From: Duganella dendranthematis
Lineage (GTDB): Bacteria > Pseudomonadota > Gammaproteobacteria > Burkholderiales > Burkholderiaceae_D
Assembly (NCBI RefSeq): GCF_012849375.1
Contig: NZ_CP051684.1
Location: 2,604,001 to 2,668,000, forward strand
Direction of reading: 5' to 3'
Length of the DNA: 64,000 bases
Under the pieces are notes generated by a model, which was not told the DNA's origin, did no database searches, and saw nothing but the letters and a program-made list of their open reading frames with translations. This document shows positions 1-8,246 of the stretch, piece after piece. Position 1 is the first letter of the stretch. Every line of letters starts with the position of its first letter. The position numbers and the translations under genes were made by a program.

Positions 1-1
1 A

Positions 2-1510
2 GACGGCCTGGGCCTGCCGGACCGCGACTACTACCTGAAGGCCGACGACAAGAAACTGGCCGACACGCTTGCCAAGTATGAACTGCACGTCGCCAAGATC
101 CTGACGCTGGCGGGCGACGCCCACGGCGCGGAAACCGCCCACGCCATCGTTGCGTTTGAAACCGAACTGGCCAAGCTGCAATGGACCAAGGTCGAGCTGC
201 GCGACCCGATCAAGGCCTACAACAAGGTCGACATCGCCAAGCTGGGCGAGGTTGCCCCAGGCTACGACTGGAACGCCTACCTGACCGACGCCGGCGTCGC
301 CGGCAAGGTCACCTACGTGATCGTCAGCCAGCCAAGCTATCTGAAAGGCATGACCGCGCTGCTGAACAGCACGCCGCTGGACACGCTGAAGGCTTACTTC
401 CAATGGCATCTGCTGCGTTCCAATGCGGCTTACCTGAACAAGGCCTTCGTCGACGAAAACTTTGCCTTCTACGGCACCGTGCTGAGCGGCGTGACCGAGC
501 AGCGTCCACGCTGGAAGCGCGGTGTGTCCGTGACCCAGGGCGCGCTGGGCGAAGCCGTCGGCAAACTGTACGTGGACCAGTATTTCCCGGCCGACCGCAA
601 GGCGCGCATGGAAGAGCTGGTGAAAAACCTGTTGGCCACCTACAAGACCAGCATCGACAAGCTGGACTGGATGACCCCGGCCACCAAGAAGCAGGCGCAA
701 GCCAAGCTGGCCAAGTTCACCTACAAGATCGGCTACCCGAACAAATGGCGCGACTACAGCGCGCTGACGATCAGCAAGGATGACCTGGTCGGCAACGTGC
801 TGCGTTCCCGTCAGTTCGACTACAACAAGGAGTTGAACAAGCTGGGCAAGCCGATCGACCGCGACGAGTGGGGCATGACGCCGCAGACCGTCAACGCCTA
901 CTACAACCCGGAGATGAACGAAATCGTGTTCCCGGCAGCGATCCTGCAGGCGCCGTTCTTCAACGCCGACGCGGATGATGCGGTCAACTACGGCGCCATC
1001 GGCGGCGTGATCGGCCACGAAATCAGCCACGGCTTCGATGACCAGGGCGCCCAGTACGACGGCGACGGCAACCTGCGCGACTGGTGGACCGCCGCCGACC
1101 ACAAAGCGTTCGCGGCCAAGACCAAGATGCTGGTCGACCAGTACAACCAGTTCAGCCCGCTGCCTGGCTACCACGTCAACGGCGAACTGACACTGGGCGA
1201 GAACATCGCCGACAACAGCGGCGTGGCGATTGCCTACAAGGCCTACAAGCTGTCGCTGCATGGCAAGAAGCCGCCAGTGATCGACGGCCTGACGGGTGAC
1301 CAGCGCTTCTACATGGGCTTCGCCCAGGTATGGCGCCTGAAGATGCGTGAAGCGGCGCAGATCCAGCAGATCAAGACCGACCCGCACTCGCCAGGCCAGT
1401 TCCGCGCCAACGGCCCGATGCGCAACCAGCCGGGCTTCTACGACGCCTTCGGCGTCAAGGCCGGCGACAAGATGTACCTGCCCCCGAAAGACCGCGTGAT
1501 CATGTGGTAA
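2..1510 (+). CDS. M13 family zinc metallopeptidase (neprilysin/PepO-like), 5' end cut by window
   Basis: The frame is open from base 2, so the gene starts before the window; about 502 C-terminal residues are present. The visible start carries GLGLPDRDYYL, typical of M13 peptidases. The zinc site HEISHGFDDQG is at about 1018-1050 (HExxH), and ENIADNSG, with the third zinc ligand Glu, is at about 1200. The asparagine/alanine substrate-binding strand is NAYYNPEMNEIVFPA. The chain ends in a conserved-type Trp after KDRVIMW. Members usually have about 680 residues with a signal peptide and act on peptides in the periplasm or outside the cell; the export signal cannot be seen here. A strong terminator follows within 15 bases, so it ends its transcript. 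Confidence 0.95.
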   Translation, partial: DGLGLPDRDYYLKADDKKLADTLAKYELHVAKILTLAGDAHGAETAHAIVAFETELAKLQWTKVELRDPIKAYNKVDIAKLGEVAPGYDWNAYLTDAGVAGKVTYVIVSQPSYLKGMTALLNSTPLDTLKAYFQWHLLRSNAAYLNKAFVDENFAFYGTVLSGVTEQRPRWKRGVSVTQGALGEAVGKLYVDQYFPADRKARMEELVKNLLATYKTSIDKLDWMTPATKKQAQAKLAKFTYKIGYPNKWRDYSALTISKDDLVGNVLRSRQFDYNKELNKLGKPIDRDEWGMTPQTVNAYYNPEMNEIVFPAAILQAPFFNADADDAVNYGAIGGVIGHEISHGFDDQGAQYDGDGNLRDWWTAADHKAFAAKTKMLVDQYNQFSPLPGYHVNGELTLGENIADNSGVAIAYKAYKLSLHGKKPPVIDGLTGDQRFYMGFAQVWRLKMREAAQIQQIKTDPHSPGQFRANGPMRNQPGFYDAFGVKAGDKMYLPPKDRVIMW

Positions 1511-1524
1511 TGAGGTAAAAAAAG

Positions 1525-1554
1525 AAAAGCCGCAGCGATGCGGCTTTTTTTTTT
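1525..1554 (+). terminator. Rho-independent terminator of the M13 peptidase gene
   Basis: Ten-base arms 1525-1534 and 1539-1548 pair around a GCGA tetraloop, and the right arm runs into ten T residues (1545-1554). It lies 15 bases after the peptidase stop codon. The A-run on the opposite strand supplies the stop codon of the decayed PIN gene. Confidence 0.93.
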
Positions 1555-1783
1555 ACAGCTGGTCTAGTTTGCGGCGCAACAGTTGACTCGTTTTGCACAA
1601 TCCTTGTTGCTGATAGGTCGCGTGACGGTTGGCCAGGAGATTGCTTATCCATTCATCTTGAATCAGCTGCGTCCACCGCGCTTGGTATAAACCTTATGCA
1701 GCCAAACTGAGCAACAAATCCCTTAGCGGTGCAGGATAGAGCACACAGGCGTCCAGCACCGCGATGTTGAGATTCGTTGCCAT
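1553..1783 (-). pseudogene. Decayed PIN-domain toxin (in-frame stop, truncated 3' end)
   Basis: Reading leftward from an ATG at 1783-1781 gives 29 residues including VLDACVLYPAPLRDLLLSLA, the N-terminal strand and first acidic catalytic residue of PIN-domain RNases. An in-frame TAA follows at 1696-1694. The same frame then continues as GLYQARWTQLIQDEWISNLL and LANRHATYQQQGL, which fits the next part of the same family, and stops at 1555-1553 inside the A-run of the neighbouring terminator. The later PIN residues are missing (families run to about 180 residues). The ATG overlaps the antitoxin stop as TGATG, the usual coupling of such pairs. Family match is from memory of conserved sequence; a nonfunctional relic is the best reading. 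Confidence 0.82.
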
Positions 1784-1986
1784 CAATATCCCATGTTTAG
1801 CTCCTGAGCCTGGTCCACGAGCTGCTGGAGAGCTTGCTGAGAAATCTGCTGCTGCTTGTATTCAACCAGTTTCTCCAGGTTGAGCTTGCCTTGTTCCAGC
1901 AATAGCATGAGGTGTTCTAGCGACACATTCAAGAATTGCGCTGCTTGCGCCAGTTGAACATCGTCGCCGATTAACACTGAAGACAT
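1783..1986 (-). CDS. Small excisionase-type antitoxin remnant (partner of the PIN relic)
   Basis: 67 residues starting MSSVLIGDD, with a good ribosome site GAGGAG seven bases before the ATG at 1986. The middle, QLAQAAQFLNVSLEHLMLLL, is the helix-turn-helix of excisionase/MerR-like antitoxins paired with PIN toxins, and the tail QALQQLVDQAQELNMGY matches the usual acidic C-terminus. The stretch between them that normally carries a basic KVGxHRR wing appears to be missing: LLEQGKL runs straight to NLEKLVEYK. This would be an in-frame deletion of roughly ten residues, so DNA binding may be lost. Stop overlaps the toxin ATG. The frame is otherwise intact; it may be a relic or a still-expressed orphan. 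Confidence 0.7.
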   Translation of the reverse strand: MSSVLIGDDVQLAQAAQFLNVSLEHLMLLLEQGKLNLEKLVEYKQQQISQQALQQLVDQAQELNMGY

Positions 1987-2065
1987 GGTGATTCTCCTCA
2001 AAACGGTTAGGTCTTGCCGTATTCAGAGTAAACTAGCGGCTTCCAAATTCAAGAAGCCAACCATC

Positions 2066-2626
2066 ATGCGTTTGCGTTACATCGCATCTTCTTTCGTCCT
2101 GCCGCTGCTGCTGAGTGCCTGCGGCGATTCCTTCACGCCGGTCGATGTCTACATGGCGCAGACGCCGGAGTGCAAGGACTGGCAGGACGGCTCGCGTTTC
2201 GAGCTGCCGCGCGGGATCAGCGTGTCGACCACGCCGCCGGTGACGCTGCCCGATGGCGGCGCCGAGTTCACCTTCGTCTATCTGGTGCCGCGCGGCGAGC
2301 GCGCGCTGTTCCTGACCCGTGACTTCAACGTCACCCAGCCCAAGGGGCCGGTGCTGGCCAAGGCCAAGCTGGTGACCTTCTACCAGCGCACCACCAACTC
2401 CGCGCCGGAAATCGTCGAGGCCATTCCCAAAGTCCCAGACATGCTGATTGCCGGCGCCACCGGTGCGGAAACCATCTGGCGCGTGCGCCTGCGCGTGACG
2501 GAGAAGCTGCCGGAACGTTTCGACGTGGTGCCGCCGGCGTTCGAGATCGCGCTGAATAAATATCCGATGCGCACCTTTACCTACCGTTACTTCCCCGAGC
2601 GCAAAGCCTACGGTTTGTGCCGCTAA
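2066..2626 (+). CDS. Predicted lipoprotein of unknown function
   Basis: 186 residues. The N-terminus MRLRYIASSFVLPLLLSACG has a short basic start, a hydrophobic stretch and a lipobox (LLSAC, Cys 19), so it should be lipidated and held at a membrane facing the periplasm. The mature part begins DSFTPVDVYMAQTPECKDW and is rich in beta-type sequence with two further Cys; I recognise no domain. The ATG at 2066 is preferred over an upstream frame start because only it gives a lipoprotein signal. It faces the cytochrome gene end-to-end across a shared hairpin. Confidence 0.75.
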   Translation: MRLRYIASSFVLPLLLSACGDSFTPVDVYMAQTPECKDWQDGSRFELPRGISVSTTPPVTLPDGGAEFTFVYLVPRGERALFLTRDFNVTQPKGPVLAKAKLVTFYQRTTNSAPEIVEAIPKVPDMLIAGATGAETIWRVRLRVTEKLPERFDVVPPAFEIALNKYPMRTFTYRYFPERKAYGLCR

Positions 2627-2631
2627 TAAAA

Positions 2632-2652
2632 AACCGGCCGTAGAGGCCGGTT
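2632..2652. terminator. Hairpin between convergent lipoprotein and cytochrome c genes
   Basis: Eight-base arms AACCGGCC (2632-2639) and GGCCGGTT (2645-2652) around GTAGA. A-rich sequence on the left gives a T-run for the minus strand, so it could end transcripts from both sides. Confidence 0.7.
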
Positions 2653-2675
2653 GTTCGTTGGCATGCTGACACCGC

Positions 2676-3263
2676 TTATTTTGCTGGTGCCGGGGCCGCT
2701 GGCTCAGTTGCCGGCGCCGCTGGTGCGGATGCTGCTGCCGCAGCAGCCGGTGCGGCCGGCACTTCCGGCTCCTTGAACTTGGCGCCGCCATGGTTGGCCA
2801 TATAGACCACCGCGCGCGCGACTTCCACGTCGTCCAGATCCGGATTGCCGCCCTTGGCGGGCATCGCGCGCAAGCCTTCCAGCGCGTGCTTGAGGACGGT
2901 GTCGTAGCCTTGGGCGATGCGCGCGCTCCAGGCGCCGCTGTCGCCGAACTTCGGCGCCCCGGCAACGCCGGCGCCGTGACAGGCCGCGCAGGTGGCGGTG
3001 TACACCGCTTCGCCCGATTGCAGCACTTTCGGCGCGTTGGAGTCCTTCAGCGTATAGCCCTCGTTGGCCACCGGCGCGATGCGCGCGGCCACTTCTTCCG
3101 GCGCCTGGCTATTGGAGCCGGCGCCAGTGAGCTTGGTGGTGGTGACGTATTGGACCAGCAGAATGATGCCGATGATCGTGACCGCGAAGAAGCCGACGAC
3201 AGCGCCAACCAGCTGTTTCGGGGTACGGATGAGGGATTCGTGTTCGTTGTGTGCGTCGCTCAT
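2676..3263 (-). CDS. Membrane-anchored monoheme cytochrome c (cytochrome c5-like)
   Basis: 195 residues. A cytoplasmic start with LIRTPKQLVGAVVG leads into one membrane helix (about residues 20-42), followed by a periplasmic cytochrome domain with one heme motif, CAACHGAG, near residue 91, and a probable Met ligand in LRAMPAKGG near 134. The C-terminus is an Ala/Pro-rich low-complexity tail. Cytochromes of this kind carry electrons between the bc1 complex and oxidases or other periplasmic partners. The ribosome site AAGGAAATC sits just before the ATG at 3263. It is a single-gene unit on the minus strand, with tRNA-Arg upstream on the other strand. Confidence 0.9.
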   Translation of the reverse strand: MSDAHNEHESLIRTPKQLVGAVVGFFAVTIIGIILLVQYVTTTKLTGAGSNSQAPEEVAARIAPVANEGYTLKDSNAPKVLQSGEAVYTATCAACHGAGVAGAPKFGDSGAWSARIAQGYDTVLKHALEGLRAMPAKGGNPDLDDVEVARAVVYMANHGGAKFKEPEVPAAPAAAAAASAPAAPATEPAAPAPAK

Positions 3264-3464
3264 GATTTCCTTAAGAGACTAATTTCAGCCGGGGTGGCGC
3301 GAGAGTTAATCAGCGGCTACCTTGTAAAAAACTTCACCAAACGGCTGATTATAGACACAAGAATGCCGCGAAGGAAACGCAAACATAAGCAAAAGAACAT
3401 TGGCCCATGGACGGCTGCCAATAAAAACGGTATCCTACGGCACGCATTCGCGTATCCCCCTGTC

Positions 3465-3540
3465 GCGGCTGTAGCTCAGTGGATAGAGTATTGGCCTCCG
3501 AAGCCAAGGGTCGTGGGTTCGATCCCCGCCAGCCGCACCA
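3465..3540 (+). tRNA. tRNA-Arg (anticodon CCG)
   Basis: 76 bases fold as a full cloverleaf: acceptor arms GCGGCTG/CAGCCGC, D-arm AGCTCAGTGGATAGAG, anticodon stem TTGGC/GCCAA with loop CTCCGAA (anticodon CCG, codon CGG), T-arm with GGTTCGATCC, discriminator A and an encoded CCA end. Confidence 0.98.
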
Positions 3541-3762
3541 AGTTTTCCATAGAAATCAACCACTTAGTTTACGCACTAGGATGCGCTGTTACGCAGGACA
3601 GTGCATGGCTGAGCATATTCGCTGCAGCATAATTGTGCCAGGCGCAGACAGTTGTAATGTGCCACCGCAGCAATTTGCCATGCGATGAATTGCCGACGGG
3701 TTCAACCGAAAACGCGCTTTGCCCTGGTTGCTGGGCATATTAGGACGAAAATCTTTCAGCGC

Positions 3763-3782
3763 TTTTTGATGTGCATCAAAAA
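3763..3782. promoter_or_regulatory. FNR/Anr-like palindrome upstream of GH30
   Basis: A perfect 9+2+9 palindrome whose core, TTGATGTGCATCAA (3766-3779), matches the FNR-family consensus TTGAT-N4-ATCAA exactly. Its centre is about 97 bases before the likely GH30 transcription start. Direct observation of the site; the regulator is inferred and not in the window. Confidence 0.55.
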
Positions 3783-3833
3783 TCGTCAAATTTCAGTTGC
3801 TGGCAGAAATCCCACACCCTTTACGTCCCCGCG

Positions 3834-3863
3834 TTGACATCAAAGATTTTACGGTGCTATAGT
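3834..3863 (+). promoter_or_regulatory. Sigma70 promoter of the GH30-TonB receptor operon
   Basis: A consensus -35 TTGACA (3834-3839) and -10 TATAGT (3858-3863) are separated by 18 bases. Transcription would start near 3870, about 84 bases before the GH30 ATG. Confidence 0.75.
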
Positions 3864-3875
3864 TTCTACAACAAG

Positions 3876-3889
3876 TGGAAACGATTCCA
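3876..3889. promoter_or_regulatory. LacI-family operator at the GH30 transcription start
   Basis: TGGAAACGATTCCA is a near-perfect palindrome with the central CG typical of LacI/GalR sites. It lies just downstream of the -10 box, where a bound repressor would block initiation. The two LacI genes in the window are 41 and 47 kb away, so its regulator may lie elsewhere. Confidence 0.7.
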
Positions 3890-3953
3890 TTTAATTCATA
3901 AATAAACAAACGGAGACGGGCGGACAACGATCTGCCTGCGCGAGGAGACATTC

Positions 3954-5414
3954 ATGACTGCAAGCCCCGCTTTGCCGGGCGATGGACGACTGCGCCCATC
4001 GTCTGTGAAAAACCTCTTTAAAATCATGCTGTTAGGCGCGTTCGGCGCAGCAGTGCATACGGCCGCGCAGGCACAGACCGTGCAGGCCTGGATCACCACC
4101 GGCGACCAGACGCAACTGCTGGCGCGCGGCGCCGACAGCCGTTTCCACAACGGCGACAAGGCCGCTACCGTTATCGAAATCGACCCCCGCCAGCGCTTCC
4201 AGGAAATGGTCGGTTTCGGCGCCGCCATCACCGATTCGTCGGCCTGGCTGATCCAGAACAAGCTGAATCCGCAACAGCGCGCCGACCTGCTCCAGGAGCT
4301 GTTCGGCCAGTCGCCCGGCGTAGGATTCAGCTTCACGCGGCTGACCATCGGCGCCTCGGATTTCTCGCGCCATCACTACAGCTTTGACGATATGCCGCCC
4401 GGCCAGACCGATCCGACCTTGCAGCATTTCTCCATCGACCCCAACCGCGCCGATGTGCTGCCGGTCACCAAGGCGGCGCTGGCGATCAATCCCCAGCTGC
4501 GCGTGATGGCGTCGCCATGGAGCGCGCCGGGCTGGATGAAGTCGACCGACAGCCTGATCCAGGGCACGCTGAAGCCGGAGGCCTTCGCGCCGTTCGCCGG
4601 CTACCTGTCGCGCTACATCAGCGCCTATGAGAAGGAAGGCGTGCCGATCTTCGCGCTGACCTTGCAGAACGAGCCGCACTTCGAGCCCAAGGATTACCCG
4701 GGCATGCGCGTCGATCCGGCCAAGCGCGCGGCTTTCATCGGCGGCTATCTCGGCCCGCTGCTGGCCAAGGAGCACCCGCATACCAAAATCCTCGACTGGG
4801 ACCACAACTGGGATGAGCCGGGGTCGCCGGCCGATGTGCTGAAAGATCCGGTCGCCAACAAGTACGTGAGCGGCGTGGCCTGGCACTGCTACGGCGGCGA
4901 CGTGCGCGTGCAGTCGGCGCTGCACGACCGCTGGCCGGACAAGGAAACCTATTTCACCGAATGCTCGGGCGGCAAGTGGGCGCCGGTGTGGTCGGACAAT
5001 TTGCAGCACTTCGCCCGCACGCTGGTGATCGGCACCACGCGCGGCTGGGCCAAGGGCGTGCTGCTGTGGAATCTGGCGCTGGATGAGAACGATGGTCCCT
5101 ACCTGGGCGGCTGCAAGGAATGCCGCGGCGTGGTCACCATCGACAGCCGCGACGGCAAGATCACCCGCAACGAAGAGTATTACGCCCTGGCCCACGCCAG
5201 CCGCTTCGTGCGCCAGGGCGCGCGCCGCATCGCTTCCACCAGCGGCTACGACCAGCTCGACACGGTCGCCTTCCGCAACGCCGACGATGGTTCGCTGGCG
5301 CTGCTGGTGGTGAATTCGGCCAAGGCGCCGCGCCAGTTCGCGGTGCGCATCGGCCAGCGCAGTTTCGATTACACCTTGCCGGCTGCCAGTGTGGCCACCT
5401 TCACCTGGAAATAA
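3954..5414 (+). CDS. Secreted glycoside hydrolase family 30 enzyme (glucosylceramidase / beta-glucanase type)
   Basis: 486 residues. The catalytic pair of family GH30 is visible: acid/base Glu240 in LQNEPHFEP and nucleophile Glu336 in FTECSGGKW. The N-terminal core has GFGAAITDSSAWLIQ and the WSAPGWMK strand. A C-terminal beta-sandwich (about 400-486) follows the barrel. The ATG at 3954 has a strong GAGGAG ribosome site but leaves a 20-residue tail before the hydrophobic signal (about 20-42, ending AQA), so a later GTG at 4005 is possible. GH30_1-type enzymes cut beta-1,6- or beta-1,3-glucan or glucosylceramide; the exact substrate is not shown here. It shares a leader with the TonB receptor downstream, 22 bases away, suggesting uptake of its products. 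Confidence 0.92.
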   Translation: MTASPALPGDGRLRPSSVKNLFKIMLLGAFGAAVHTAAQAQTVQAWITTGDQTQLLARGADSRFHNGDKAATVIEIDPRQRFQEMVGFGAAITDSSAWLIQNKLNPQQRADLLQELFGQSPGVGFSFTRLTIGASDFSRHHYSFDDMPPGQTDPTLQHFSIDPNRADVLPVTKAALAINPQLRVMASPWSAPGWMKSTDSLIQGTLKPEAFAPFAGYLSRYISAYEKEGVPIFALTLQNEPHFEPKDYPGMRVDPAKRAAFIGGYLGPLLAKEHPHTKILDWDHNWDEPGSPADVLKDPVANKYVSGVAWHCYGGDVRVQSALHDRWPDKETYFTECSGGKWAPVWSDNLQHFARTLVIGTTRGWAKGVLLWNLALDENDGPYLGGCKECRGVVTIDSRDGKITRNEEYYALAHASRFVRQGARRIASTSGYDQLDTVAFRNADDGSLALLVVNSAKAPRQFAVRIGQRSFDYTLPAASVATFTWK

Positions 5415-5436
5415 AACGATAAAAGGGAGACGAAAA

Positions 5437-8148
5437 ATGAAGACCAAGATGACACCCATCGCTGCCGCCTGCGCCGCACTGGCTTTTGCCGCCAGTCCGG
5501 CCATGGCGCAACAGCAAACCGCCGCACCCAAGCCCGACCAGGCCGATGACGGCGCCGTGCAGGAAGTGGTAGTGACCGGCATCCGCCGCAGCATCGAGAC
5601 GTCGATGGCGATCAAGCGCGATGCCGACTCCATCGTCGAAGCCGTCACCGCAGAAGACATCGGCAAGCTGCCGGATGTGTCGATCGCCGAATCGATTTCG
5701 CGCCTGGCCGGCCTGACCGCGCAGCGCGTCGAAGGCCGTGCGCAGTCGATTTCGATTCGCGGCCTGGCGCCGGACTTTTCCACCACGCTGCTGAACGGCC
5801 GCGAGCAGGTGTCCACCAGTAATAACCGCAGCGCCGAATTCGACCAGTATCCATCCGAGCTGATCAACGGCGTGGTGGTGTATAAAACGCCGGATGCATC
5901 ACTGGTGTCGGGCGGCCTGTCCGGCACGGTGGACTTGCAGACCGTGCGGCCGCTGGACGTCCGCCAGCGCACTTTCGTGCTGAACGCGCGCGGCGAGCAC
6001 AATTCCAACGGCAAGCTCAACTCCAATACCTCGGCCAACGGCAACCGCGTGAGCGCGTCGTATGTGGACCAGTTCCTCAACAACACGCTGGGCATCGCGG
6101 TCGGCTACGCGCACTTGGATTCGCCGGGCCAGCAGCAGGAATACAAATCGTGGTGGTGGGGCACCAATAAAAACCTGCCGGCCGACATGCAGAACGTGGT
6201 CACGCTGAACGGCGCCGAAGTCACCGCCTCGTCGCGCGAGCAGAAGCGCGACGGCCTGATGGCGGTGGTCGAATACCGTCCGTCGAAGGAATTCCGCACC
6301 ACGCTGGATATGTACTACTCCGAGTTCAAGCAAAACACCACCATGCGCGGCATGATGTGGAACTCCAACCAGGACAATCCGATCCGTTACGTCAATCCGC
6401 AGGTCCAGCAGGTCGGCGGCACCAGCGTGCTGGTCGGCGGCGTGCTGACCAACCTGGAACCGATCGTGCGCAACGACTACAACCAGCGCAAGGACAAGCT
6501 CGGCGCGCTGGGCTGGAACAACACCTTCAAGAAAGACGGCTGGACGCTGGTCGGCGACCTGTCGTATTCGAGCGCCAAGCGGCGCGAGGAAGTGCTGGAG
6601 ACCTACGCCGGCCTCGGTCCGGCCGGCTCGAAAAACACCGACAACAATTTCCAGTTCCATATCCCGACCGCCGGCGGTCTGCCGACCTTCACGCCGAGCC
6701 TGAACTTCGCCGATCCGAATATCATCAAGCTGACCGACGTCGGCGGCTGGGGCAAGGATGCGGATATGCACCATCCCATCGTCGAGGATACGCTCAGTTC
6801 GGCCAAGATTTCCGCCAAGCGTGAGCTGGACGGCTTCCTGCGCAATGTCGAAGGCGGCGTCAACTTCAGCAAGCGCGAGAAGACCCATGCCGACACCAAC
6901 AATTACTGGTTCCTGAAAAACGGCCGCGCGCCGGCCACCGTGTCGTCGGACCTGCTGCAGCCGTCCACCTCGCTGTCCTTCGCCGGCATTCCATCGGTGC
7001 TCAGTTATGACGTGCTCGGCGTGCTCAACAAATACTACGACAAGCAGCCCGCCCGTCCGGACGACCAGGCCCTGCAGGACTGGGGCGTGACCGAGAAGAT
7101 CACCACCGCCTATGCCCGGGTCGGCCTCGACACCGACCTCGGCGCGATCCCGCTGCGCGGCAATATCGGCCTGCAAGCGGTCAACGTCGACCAGAAATCG
7201 CGCGGCGCCACCGTCAACGCCGGCACGCTGGGCACCATCGGTGGCGGCGCCAACTACACCGACTGGCTGCCGAGCGTGAATCTGAACTTCGATCTGGACA
7301 AATACCTGAGCACCACCAATCTGCGCTTCGGCGCCGCCAAGACCGTGGCGCGGCCGCAGATGTCGGACATGCGTGCCGGCATCTCGGGCGGCGTTGACGC
7401 CACCACGCGCATGTGGAACGGCAGCGGCGGCAATCCCAATCTGGAGCCGTGGCGCGCCAATTCGTATGACCTGTCGCTGGAGAAGTACATCGGCAAGCGC
7501 AGCTACATCGCCGGCGCGCTGTGGTACAAAAAACTGCAAAGCTATATCTACAACCAGCAGACCGCATTCAGCTTCGCCGGCTTCCCCAATCCGTCGGCGG
7601 TGGTGCCGCTGCAGGATATCGGCACGCTGAACCGTCCGGCCAACGGCACCGGCGGCCAGGTCAAGGGGGTGGAAGTGTCGGGTGCCCTGGATGCCGGCCT
7701 GCTGTGGCAGCCGCTGGAAGGCTTCGGTGTCACCGGCAGCATGTCCGGCACCGAGAGCTCGATCCACCCGAACGGTCCCGGCACCAAGGAAAAGCTGCCG
7801 GGCCTGTCGGGCGTGGTGTCCAACTTCACCGTCTACTATGAACAAAGCGGCTTTTCGGCGCGCGCCAGCCGCCGTTACCGGTCGGCGTATCGCGGCGAGG
7901 TGACCGGTCTGTTCGCGCAGCGCGCCTTTAGCGAGATCCTGGCGGAACGCCAGATTGACCTGCAACTGGGCTATGCGATCGAGGAGGGCACCTACAAGGG
8001 CCTGTCCTTCCTGTTCCAGGTGAATAACCTGAACAATTCGCCGTACCAGACGCGTCAGGGCGACCCGTTCACCGGCGGCTCGTACGCGCCGGAGCGCTAC
8101 ACTACCTACGGTCGGCAGTTCCTGCTCGGGCTGAACTACCGGCTGTAA
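5437..8148 (+). CDS. TonB-dependent outer membrane receptor (oligosaccharide type)
   Basis: 903 residues. A signal peptide ending AMAQQQ is followed by a short linker, a TonB-box-like EVVVTGIRRSIE, the plug domain (about 50-165, with VTAEDIGKLPDVSIAESI and QSISIRGLAPDFS) and a 22-strand-type barrel ending in LGLNYRL. The VTGIRRS start and AESISRLAGL plug are typical of sugar-linked receptors of Xanthomonas/Caulobacter-type genomes. Ribosome site AAGGGA precedes the ATG at 5437. It lies 22 bases after GH30 in one operon, so its likely cargo is the oligosaccharide made by that enzyme, driven across the outer membrane by TonB-ExbBD. Confidence 0.93.
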   Translation: MKTKMTPIAAACAALAFAASPAMAQQQTAAPKPDQADDGAVQEVVVTGIRRSIETSMAIKRDADSIVEAVTAEDIGKLPDVSIAESISRLAGLTAQRVEGRAQSISIRGLAPDFSTTLLNGREQVSTSNNRSAEFDQYPSELINGVVVYKTPDASLVSGGLSGTVDLQTVRPLDVRQRTFVLNARGEHNSNGKLNSNTSANGNRVSASYVDQFLNNTLGIAVGYAHLDSPGQQQEYKSWWWGTNKNLPADMQNVVTLNGAEVTASSREQKRDGLMAVVEYRPSKEFRTTLDMYYSEFKQNTTMRGMMWNSNQDNPIRYVNPQVQQVGGTSVLVGGVLTNLEPIVRNDYNQRKDKLGALGWNNTFKKDGWTLVGDLSYSSAKRREEVLETYAGLGPAGSKNTDNNFQFHIPTAGGLPTFTPSLNFADPNIIKLTDVGGWGKDADMHHPIVEDTLSSAKISAKRELDGFLRNVEGGVNFSKREKTHADTNNYWFLKNGRAPATVSSDLLQPSTSLSFAGIPSVLSYDVLGVLNKYYDKQPARPDDQALQDWGVTEKITTAYARVGLDTDLGAIPLRGNIGLQAVNVDQKSRGATVNAGTLGTIGGGANYTDWLPSVNLNFDLDKYLSTTNLRFGAAKTVARPQMSDMRAGISGGVDATTRMWNGSGGNPNLEPWRANSYDLSLEKYIGKRSYIAGALWYKKLQSYIYNQQTAFSFAGFPNPSAVVPLQDIGTLNRPANGTGGQVKGVEVSGALDAGLLWQPLEGFGVTGSMSGTESSIHPNGPGTKEKLPGLSGVVSNFTVYYEQSGFSARASRRYRSAYRGEVTGLFAQRAFSEILAERQIDLQLGYAIEEGTYKGLSFLFQVNNLNNSPYQTRQGDPFTGGSYAPERYTTYGRQFLLGLNYRL

Positions 8149-8191
8149 GTACGCTAGCGAACAAAGGCCTCAGGCGTAGCGCCCTGCTTGC

Positions 8192-8226
8192 GGAGGGGAG
8201 TGATAGAATTCCATCTTCTCCCCTCC
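8192..8226 (+). other. Stem-loop in the bacteriophytochrome leader
   Basis: Nine-base arms GGAGGGGAG (8192-8200) and CTCCCCTCC (8218-8226) with a 17-base loop, ending 20 bases before the phytochrome ATG. There is no T-run, so it may be leader RNA structure rather than a terminator of the receptor gene. Confidence 0.45.
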
Positions 8227-8246
8227 CGACAAAGCGACTGCACCTG

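Larger units (their letters stand above)
3541..3953. other. 413-base gene-free stretch holding GH30 control signals
   Basis: No convincing gene lies here. The right third holds an FNR-like palindrome, a sigma70 promoter, a LacI-type operator and the GH30 leader, annotated separately. In 3541-3760 I see no repeat, RNA or promoter I can support. Confidence 0.6.

Noticed and set aside
3589..3789. Small open frame in the gene-free stretch before GH30
   Set aside because: No ribosome site, no recognisable product, and it covers the FNR-like site.
4032..7965. Long antisense frames over the GH30 and TonB receptor genes
   Set aside because: The plus-strand genes have catalytic or barrel motifs and good starts; the antisense frames are low-complexity and lack known motifs.
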